From Halicephalobus mephisto (taxonomy: Eukaryota > Nematoda > Chromadorea > Rhabditida > Panagrolaimidae): a DNA stretch of 64,000 nucleotides. The notes under the pieces are model-generated. The model was not told the origin of the DNA. It did not search any database and saw nothing but the letters and a program-made list of their open reading frames with translations. A program made the translations under genes and the position numbers. The stretch covers positions 372,001 through 436,000 of the forward strand of contig SWDT01000017.1 of assembly GCA_009193035.1 (NCBI GenBank). Reading direction: 5' to 3'. This document shows positions 56,801 through 64,000 of the stretch, in pieces. The first letter of the stretch is position 1; each line of letters begins with the position of its first letter.

Positions 56801-59532
56801 CATAAAAAATTGTATTGTTTGATATAGTAAAAAATGGGAATTATCATTATTATGTTTTAATTTTCGTTATAAATTTCAAATATTCATGAAAAATGTGACG
56901 ATTGTGAAACATTTTTGTTACATTTCGCAATTGTTAAAAAGCTAAAAGTTACGCTTTGTTTATGAACTTACTGTACCTATACATTGAATTTAATCTATCA
57001 GATATATCAGAGTCGTTTCAATAATATAGCTATATCATATACAATCCACCGATATTAACACAAAAAATTGTAATTTTTGATATAGTAAAAAATGGGAATT
57101 ATCATTATTATGTTTTAATTTTCGTTATAAATTCTAAATATTCACAGAAAATGTGACGATTGTGAAACATTTTTGTTACATTTCGCAATTGTTAAGAAGC
57201 TAAAAGTTACGCTTTGTGTATGTATGGAGACCAGACAAAAATTTAGAAGTTCTAAAATTTAGATAAAAAGTATCTAAAATACGGTAATCGGATCTGTAAA
57301 CTCTGAATCTGGTGTCCGAATTGGGGGTTAGCCTTCTGAATCCGGGATTCAGAATCTACGAATCTCAATACCCTGTTTTACATGTTTTTTATCCAAATTT
57401 AAACACTTCTAAATTTCTGTGTCGGAAAAAATCCAAAATTACGTAGAATGCATTTTAAATATTTATTAATTTTCAGCGAACTCCAGGCTCTGACCCTGGA
57501 TGTCATCGGAAGAACGGCCTTCGGGGTCGAAGCCGATTCTCTCCACGACAGAAACGACGAATTCTACATCAAATGCAGAGAATTTTTTAACAACTTCACC
57601 ATGGAAGATTCTCCAGGATTAACTATCAGTAGTAAGTTTTTTATCTTAAGATTAAAGTAGAGCTGTTACTTTTTGCTAGATCCTGAATTAGGGATTTCTG
57701 GTCCATATGAAGAAAGAAATACAAAAATTATTTTATTGAGCCCCGAGGCAAGAGATACAATTCTGAAAAACATTACTGTTGGATCGTGGTTAGGGGTTCC
57801 TGATCCGCGTGTAGACGAAAATGTTAAAATAACTTTATAGCACCGGAGGCAAAAGATATAAAATAACTTTTACAAAATTACCGCGCAATCTCCTTAAATT
57901 CCCGCCAATGCACAATTGTAAATTTTCCGTTGGCCCTCAGGGTACTTCCCTTCGGGACCAACGCTGTGTGGCTTGCACTCAAATAGTGTCCGATCCAAGA
58001 ATTATGTCATTTTATTGAACTGTTTTCAAAGAACAATTACAACATTTGACTAGATCAAAACACAACAATTAACCTCTGCCTGATGTGTCATCTTGCAGTT
58101 CACAGCACAATTATGTAATTTATTTGATTTCCCGCTAGTGTACTATAGTAAATCCTCCATTCGCCCTCAGGGTATGTCCTTTCGGGACCGACGTTGTGCG
58201 GATTTGCGCTCGAAGTGATGATACGTGATCCGACGATATTTTTAAACGTTTTTCCGAAAAAACCAATTACGTAGTTTTAATCAAGAAGAAAAATACACTT
58301 AATTACAAAAAAGAATTATTAAAATTGATTAAATTAAAAAAGAAAAAATGTTTCTAAAATTGAGTTTTTAAATTTTAATTAATTTTAAACATTATTTATT
58401 TTCTAATTACCGTTTTTCCAGTGGTTGTTCCTTTCCTTGGAGTACTGTTGAGACCGTTTTCGACAATCCAAAAAGCCCAAATGATCCTGGCAAGAAATCT
58501 CAAAGCCATCGTCGGTCAGAGAAGAGCCAAATTCGACGAATTCAAAAAAGTCGATCTTATCCAACTTTTGCTTCAACAAGACCAAGAAAGACAGAAAAAC
58601 GAAAACGTAAGTCTGGCTTACTGTAATTCTTTTTTAATTAGAATTTTAAATTTTAAATAATTTTGAAAAATTCTAAGTTTTTAGAAAATCATAAAAATTA
58701 GAAAAAATTTTACAATAAATTTTGTAATTTTTAAAATTTTTAAAATTTTTCAAAATTATTTAAAATTCTAAATTTTTAGAAAATTATAAAAATTCTTAAA
58801 AATTTTATATTTTGTAATTTTTAGAATCTTTCGAAATTCTGTTTTTAGAAAATTATAAAAAATTGTAAAAATTTTAATTTTTATAATATAATTTAACTTC
58901 AGAAGCCCCCGATGCACATAGACACGATTGTCTCCAACTGCTATGCCTTCCTTCTTGCCGGTTACGAAACGACTTCTACTGCCTTGGCTTACTCTTGTTA
59001 CCTTCTAGCTTCTCATCCAGAAGTCCAAGAAAAACTCTACCAAGAAATCCATTCAAAAATAGGAGATTCTGAAGCCGAATACGACATCATAATGAAACTG
59101 CCTTATTTGGACGCAGTTTTTCACGAATGTCTCAGAATCCGACCTCCTGTGGTGTTCTTCACAGGTCGATGTTGCGTAAAAGAAACCGTAATCAACGGAT
59201 ACAGATTCCTCCCAGGAATGCACGTCGGATGTCCAGTCCATTTAGTCCACTGGAACGAAAAGTACTGGCCAGAACCTCAGAAATTTGATCCAGAAAGATT
59301 CACAGAAGGAAAAACATACGATCCCTTAGCTTGGATCCCCTTCGGCATCGGTCCAAGAAACTGCGTTGGAATGAGATTTGCCGAAATGGAATACAAATTC
59401 ACCATTGTCGAATTGATAAGAAAAATGAAATTAGAACTCCACGAAAAATCCGAAGTTCCACTCAAGAGCCGGATCAACATAATCCTCATGAGACCCCTCA
59501 ATGGTGTTCATCTCAAAGTTGTTCCACGTTAA
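53820..59532 (+). CDS. Cytochrome P450, CYP3 clan (CYP13/25-like)
   Basis: Microsomal heme monooxygenase. Eight exons: 53820-53881, 54425-54530, 55049-55113, 55154-55250, 55297-55520, 57477-57631, 58422-58606, 58903-59532; 507 residues in one frame. An N-terminal membrane anchor ([18 protein letters not shown]) is followed by FPGPRP and a helix [21 protein letters not shown], typical of the CYP3 clan. The I helix reads AGYETTST (~317-324), ExxR is ECLR (~373-376), then FDPERF and the heme loop [10 protein letters not shown] with the ligand Cys at ~452. All key residues are present. Substrate unknown. Intron 2 carries the 354-bp LTR-like unit. Intron 5 (1.96 kb) carries a 16-bp repeat, the palindromic array and two MITEs. 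Its 3' end faces DHX38, 172 bp away. Confidence 0.94.
54616..54969 (+). mobile_element. 354-bp TG...CA unit, copy 2 (LTR-like)
   Basis: In P450 intron 2, same orientation as the gene. Same ends and length as copy 1 at 44327-44680, with about eight substitutions and no indel. CAC occurs on both sides but is too short to be called a target duplication. Confidence 0.7.
55525..55765. repeat. 16-bp repeat in P450 intron 5
   Basis: About 15 copies of AAAATTATGATTTTCT with few variants, starting about 10 bp after the exon 5 donor. Confidence 0.9.
55951..56409. repeat. Palindromic tandem array, family H, array 2
   Basis: Four units of ~120 bp in P450 intron 5. Each holds GGGAGATTGCCTAAAATATA and its near-complement TATCTTAGGCAAGTTCTC around a GGACCCCCTTCCCC centre, with the linker TTTTAAAAAAGTTAAAATAA. 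Relative of the array at 40376-40724, 15 kb away. Confidence 0.88.
56807..56964. mobile_element. Hairpin MITE, family A copy 3
   Basis: CACACATAAAAAATTGTATT at the left, AAAAGTTACGCTTTGTTTAT at the right. Nearly identical inside to copy 4 (TGATATAGTAAAAAATGGGA, ATGAAAAATGTGACGATTGT). Confidence 0.82.
56980..57056. mobile_element. Family B fragment between two family A copies
   Basis: ACCTATACATTGAATTTAAT and GATATATCAGAGTCGTTTCA match family B interior wording. About 75 bp, no complete ends. Confidence 0.5.
57057..57221. mobile_element. Hairpin MITE, family A copy 4
   Basis: AACACAAAAAATTGTAATTT at the left, TAAAAGTTACGCTTTGTGTA at the right. Same orientation as copy 3, ~250 bp away, suggesting local duplication or nested insertion. 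Confidence 0.82.
57885..58235. repeat. Diverged duplicate in P450 intron 6
   Basis: Two ~100-bp copies (about 57893-57995 and 58128-58230) sharing CCCTCAGGGTA, CTTTCGGGACC or CTTCGGGACCA and ACGCTGTGTGG-like phrases, richer in GC than the intron. CCCTCAGGGTA also occurs beside 5S copy 1 (about 20162). Nature unknown. Confidence 0.6.
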
Positions 59533-59704
59533 ATATGTATTTTTTACATTTCTTCATTTAACCACTTGTAAAAATACCAACCAAAATCCATAAATAACAT
59601 ACAGTAAACTTCGCCAAAGCTAAAAACACACTGTAATTGAAATTTCAAAGAAATGAGCTATACAACTTCAAAATCCCGCCTCAATCACAACACATCTTCT
59701 GAGA

Positions 59705-62700
59705 TCACCTTCTTCTGACCGATCTTCCTCCAATATCTGCAATTTTCGGAGTTTTCGAAACTGCTTTTCTTTCAGATTGCGAAAATTTTTTAATTTCCGA
59801 TTCTCTCAATTCATCTTCCATCGTCGCCGTTGCTCTCACACTAGACTTTATCCTTTCATTAAACGTCAATGCCTGTTCCTTCAAAGAATAAAACATCGGT
59901 CCCAATTCCGCCAACCAATTACCTTCAACTGCCGTCACACATTGCATATATTCCTTCGTCGTCATGATTAATTCATGATACACTACATAATCCGGCGTAT
60001 ATCCCATTCCATACAACGCTGATGTAGGATGTAAAAAAGCCGGAATTCCCGTTCTTAGGGACACATATTCACCTATTCCTTTCAATCTCGTCGCATTTGG
60101 AAAATACGCAGAACAAATACATTTCCTAACAATATCCCAATCTGTTCCACTAGACGCAATATTCAACTTATTCTGTTCCATAATCTCCTGCAATTGAGAT
60201 CTCACTTCTTTCGCTCTCGTCATCGCTTTGGCTTGAATAAAGTTGTCCTTACACCATTTAGAGCTGTATTTCTTCTTTTTCCACTCATTGTATACATTCA
60301 AAAGCGACAAATGATCACTTTCAGATACTTGGAATTTTTCTTTTTTACTATCAGCTTCTTCTTCTCTTCCTTTAGGTCTGATAAATATCGATGGAACAGA
60401 CAACATTGCCACAATAGACAAAATTTCTTCACTACATCCCATCGAAGATGACGTAATCAACATCTTCGCCAACGACGGATCAAGTGGAAAATCCGCCATT
60501 GTCCTTCCCAAATCCGTCAAATTACCTGCATTATCCAGTGCTCCAAGAGTCCACAAAGTGTACATCGAATTCATCATATTTTCCTGAGGCGGAGGATCCA
60601 TAAAGTGAAATTTCAGCAAATCATGAACATTCAACGATTTCAACATCAGCACAACATTCGCTAAATTAGTCCTTTGAATTTCCGGTACTGTCGTTGTCAA
60701 CATTTCATCTTTAAATTGCCTCTGGGTATACAACCTGAAACACTGACCAGGGCCTGTTCTTCCTGCACGACCTGATCGTTGATTCCCAGAAGCTTGAGAA
60801 ATCGGATAAACCTAAAAAATAACTATAAATAACCCCACTACTGTAAAAATAAAAAACTTTATGATTCAAAACCTAGCCTAAAATTTCAGTTTTATATAAT
60901 AATTGTTTCAAAACCTTATGTAATTTCAAAAAGTTCTTCAAAATTAAAAGAATTTAAAATTTCAATTTTCTAAAATTATTTCGTAATGTTTTAAAACTAT
61001 ACTCAATCTAGATCTACAAATTTCTAAATTAAAATATAAAATTTACCTATCTTTTAGAGTTAATTCCCATATATAAAACTACTAACAAATATCCAAAAAA
61101 ACTACTATTAACATCCTATCAAAAATATTGTACTTTTTTAAATCAAAAAAACTAACCTGCAAAGCATCCATTCCAACTTTAGAATTGAATACTTTCATTT
61201 TACAAAAACCAGGATCTATCACAAACAAAATTCCATCTACTGTCAACGACGTTTCTGCAATATTTGTAGCAACAATACATTTTCTAATTCCTCCAGGAGC
61301 TCTTTGAAAAATTTTTGATTGTTTTTCACTAGGCAATTGAGAATAAATAGGTAAAACCGCTAATGGTGGAGCACTTTCTAAACCATTTAATTTTTCCGTA
61401 ATCATAGCACAAGTAACTTCAATATCTTCTTGACCAGGCATAAATATTAAAATATCTCCATCTGTTCCTCCTAAATGAATTTGAATACTTTGTTTAACTG
61501 CTTCATCAACATAATCATCAACAGGTGCACTTCTGTGAAAAATATCCACGGGAAACGTTCTTCCTGGAATTGTAAAAACTGGTGTATTACCTCCAAAAAA
61601 ATTTGCAAATTTTTCCGCATCCATCGTTGCCGAAGTCACAATCAATTTCAAATCAGTTCTTCTTGCCACAACTTCCCTCAATAATCCAAACAATACATCC
61701 GTGTTTACAGATCTTTCGTGAGCTTCATCCATAATAATAACTGAATAATTATCCAAATCCGGATCACTTAGACATTCTCGAAGCAAAATACCATCTGTCA
61801 TGTATTTTATTACTGTTTTATCTGAAGTCTTGTCTTCAAATCTAATAGCATAACCAACTTCGTCTCCAAGAGGCACTCCCATTTCATCTGACACACGAGC
61901 TGCAACAGACATTGCAGCCACACGACGAGGTTGTGTACATCCAATCATTCCATTTTTACCGTAACCACTTTCATACAAGTATTGCGTCAATTGAGTTGTC
62001 TTACCAGATCCAGTTTCACCCACAATAATCACGACAGTATTGTCTCTAATAACGTTCAAAATAGATTGTCGAACTGCAAAAACCGGCAAATATTCTCTTT
62101 GTTCTTTTATGGATTTCTCCAATGCAAAGTCAGAAACAGATTCAATATTTTGCATATGATCACTGAACTTCTGAGATTCTCTAAAACAGAATAAATGTAA
62201 AATTATATAAATTATTTTTGCATAAACTTACTTGTAATCCACCGTATCATCTTCTATAACTTCTTTTTTCTCTTCAATTCCCATAATTTTACCGATATTA
62301 CTTCCTGCCAACTCCCAGTGTCTTTCTTGAGCGTTTATCCTCTCCTTCTGTTCCCTGTATCTCCTCACAGCTTTACTTCCTTTCGTTGACGCAATTGCCA
62401 GATCCGAAGTTACGTCCTTGATCGGAATAACTGGCTGAATCTGTTTAGTGTACACAAATCTACCATCCAAAAACGGCGGAATAGTATTATGAACTAGTAA
62501 ATTCACCCGATTTTCATCCACTTCCATATCCACCAACGGATCCACGACTTTAGTTTGGAAAATACCTGATCTCTTTAATCTGTTGTTTTCCCATAGTTCA
62601 TTTTCTTTTTTGATTTCTTGTTGACGAACACTAAGTTTCGGTTTTTCATTAACCCGTTCTAGTTGTTTTTCGCGTTTAGCAATATATTCATCAGAAACAT

Positions 62701-63615
62701 GAGCAAAAGGATTAAACTCGTCGTTGTATCCTTGGTCGTTTTCATACCTAAAAAGCAAAATTAGAAATTATTAAATACATTAAAGTCCGATTAAGGATTT
62801 TTACAGTATTTTAAAATTCAATATTTTTATCATTTTAGACGTATTTTTCAAGTTCCATTTTTCTGTAGATTTAATCATAAATGTAAAAATTAATTCAAAT
62901 ATTTTGTATGATTTTCCACAATCTCTAAACTTTCGTCAATCAACTTTCTGATCTACTGTAAATAATTCTCAAAAATCCCTTCGAAAAATTTCTCTAAACT
63001 TTTGAAAACAATCCCGCCAATTTTTGAATTTAAAAAAAATTTCCCACGTGATTTTTCCAACTTGGTTGAAATTACGAAAGACAATAAGATACTCACCATT
63101 GTCTATCTAGTTCGTAGTTGTTTTCTTCCCATTCCCATCGTTCCTGATCGTTCTCGAATTTAGGGATGTCTTCGTAGTCATCAACAATGTCATTTTTTAT
63201 TTTTTTCTGTTTTTCTCTGTGACTTCTCCAGACGCTTTCTAGAGATCTTTCTTTTTCATCAGCCAGATCCTGTCTAGGAGTCCAGCCACCTCTCGAAGAA
63301 CCGTATTTCTTGCTGTCGTCCCAGTAGAGTTTCGACGGAGTGGCTCCGACGTCGTTGAATCTGGGTGTTTCCCAGTGTTTTTCTCTTTTTTCTTTCCGGT
63401 CACTGTAGTCGTATCTTCTGCGATCTCTGTCACTTCTACCGTAATCCCTGTCTCGTCTGTCGTAATCCCTGTCTCGTCTGTCGTAGTCTCTGTCGCGATG
63501 ACGTCTGTCCCGTCTTCTCTCTGGTGATCTAGAGCGGGATCTGGATCGTTTTTTTCTTTCTTCTTTGTGTTGATGGATTCCACGTGGTCGATGACGATAC
63601 TTTTCTTCTTTTAGA
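59705..63615 (-). CDS. DHX38: DHX38/PRP16 (MOG-1-like) splicing helicase, 5' end outside window
   Basis: DEAH-box RNA helicase that remodels the spliceosome for the second catalytic step. Visible exons: 63615-63097, 62747-62232, 62180-61157, 60811-59705, all joining in frame. The first visible exon starts in phase 2 after TTTCAG, so at least one upstream exon is missing to the right. The Arg/Ser/Asp-rich N-terminus carries [20 protein letters not shown] repeats. Next comes the PRP16-specific segment [33 protein letters not shown] and [12 protein letters not shown]. Helicase motifs: [42 protein letters not shown] and [13 protein letters not shown]. The HA2 and OB-fold regions follow ([33 protein letters not shown]). 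The PRP16-type N-terminal segment separates it from DHX8 and DHX15. Confidence 0.96.
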
Positions 63616-64000
63616 CTGAAATGGAAGAGATAAATAGCAAGATTGACAAAAAATAACAATTGTAAAATTCTCTCGAAGAAATTTTAGAATTTCAGTTCTG
63701 TAAATAGGTTTTACGGGATTCTGAAAAGTTTTAGCTTTCTTGAGTTTAGAAAATCTCACTGAATTTTGAAAAGTTTTAAATTTTTCTATCGAATTCTGGA
63801 AAACTCTGGATATTCCTATGAGGATTTGCAAGAATTTAAGAGTTGTTATAAGATTCTAGAAGTTGGTGGAAGATTCTATAATCGCCTATTAGATTCTATA
63901 AAATTCTAAAACTTCCTACTAGATTCCAGACACCTCTACAAGATTAAAAACATCTGCAATTTCTATTAAACCCAGAAAAGTTTGAGAATTCTACTGGATT
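63616..64000. other. DHX38 upstream intron, runs off the window
   Basis: AT-rich sequence with TTCTGAAAAGTTTTAG-like and TAGATTCTATAAAATTCTAG-like degenerate repeats common to introns here. No further coding exon recognised before the edge. Confidence 0.6.

Overview
The window looks like nuclear DNA of a nematode. The introns are AT-rich, often 40-60 bp, and end in TTTTCAG or TTTTTAG. Many genes have a splice acceptor with no visible upstream exon just before the ATG, as expected for spliced-leader trans-splicing. Four genes are packed head to tail with about 100-125 bp between them, the layout of a nematode operon. A nidogen, a nematode-type chemoreceptor, two globins and a CYP3-clan P450 fit this placement. 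The species cannot be told from the sequence, and I built the gene models by hand from splice signals and reading frame.

Layout. 141-1381 (-): a JNK MAP kinase. 3345-4158 (-): a very small, divergent Hsp70/actin-fold-like protein. 5349-10597 (-): nidogen. 13328-14381 (-): a seven-helix chemoreceptor. 15736-17628 (-): a receptor-like kinase with an unusual HGD catalytic loop, head to head with an unrecognised two-helix membrane glycoprotein at 17943-18832 (+). 20039-20437 (-): two divergent 5S rRNA copies. 21008-23278 (-): Mediator subunit MED7 with a long extra C-terminus, divergent from the operon. 24100-31701 (+): the operon CRNKL1 (splicing), MYBBP1A/Pol5 (ribosomal RNA synthesis), C1D (RNA exosome cofactor) and ILF2/NF45 (dsRNA-binding partner). 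31751-35654 (-): globin 1, tail to tail with ILF2. 42058-43604 (-): a Src-like SH3-SH2-tyrosine kinase with a 7-bp duplication that breaks the SH3 frame. 44971-48597 (-): globin 2. 48860-48931 (-): tRNA-Gln(UUG). 53820-59532 (+): cytochrome P450. 59705 to beyond 63615 (-): the splicing helicase DHX38/PRP16, running off the right edge.

The long spaces at 35.7-42 kb, 43.6-45 kb and 48.9-53.8 kb, and the large introns, hold few convincing genes. They are built from miniature inverted-repeat elements, LTR-like units, palindromic tandem arrays and simple satellites. Several families recur across the window: a ~165-bp hairpin element (4 copies), a 354-bp TG...CA unit (2 copies), a ~185-bp LTR-like unit (one solo copy with a 5-bp target duplication plus a 3-copy tandem) and a ~120-bp palindromic unit (two arrays).

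The genes do not form one pathway. The operon, MED7 and DHX38 serve nuclear RNA synthesis and processing. JNK, the receptor-like kinase, the Src-like kinase and the chemoreceptor are signalling genes. Nidogen belongs to basement membrane. The least familiar items are the miniature Hsp70-like protein, the HGD receptor kinase with its head-to-head membrane-protein neighbour, and the MED7 extension.
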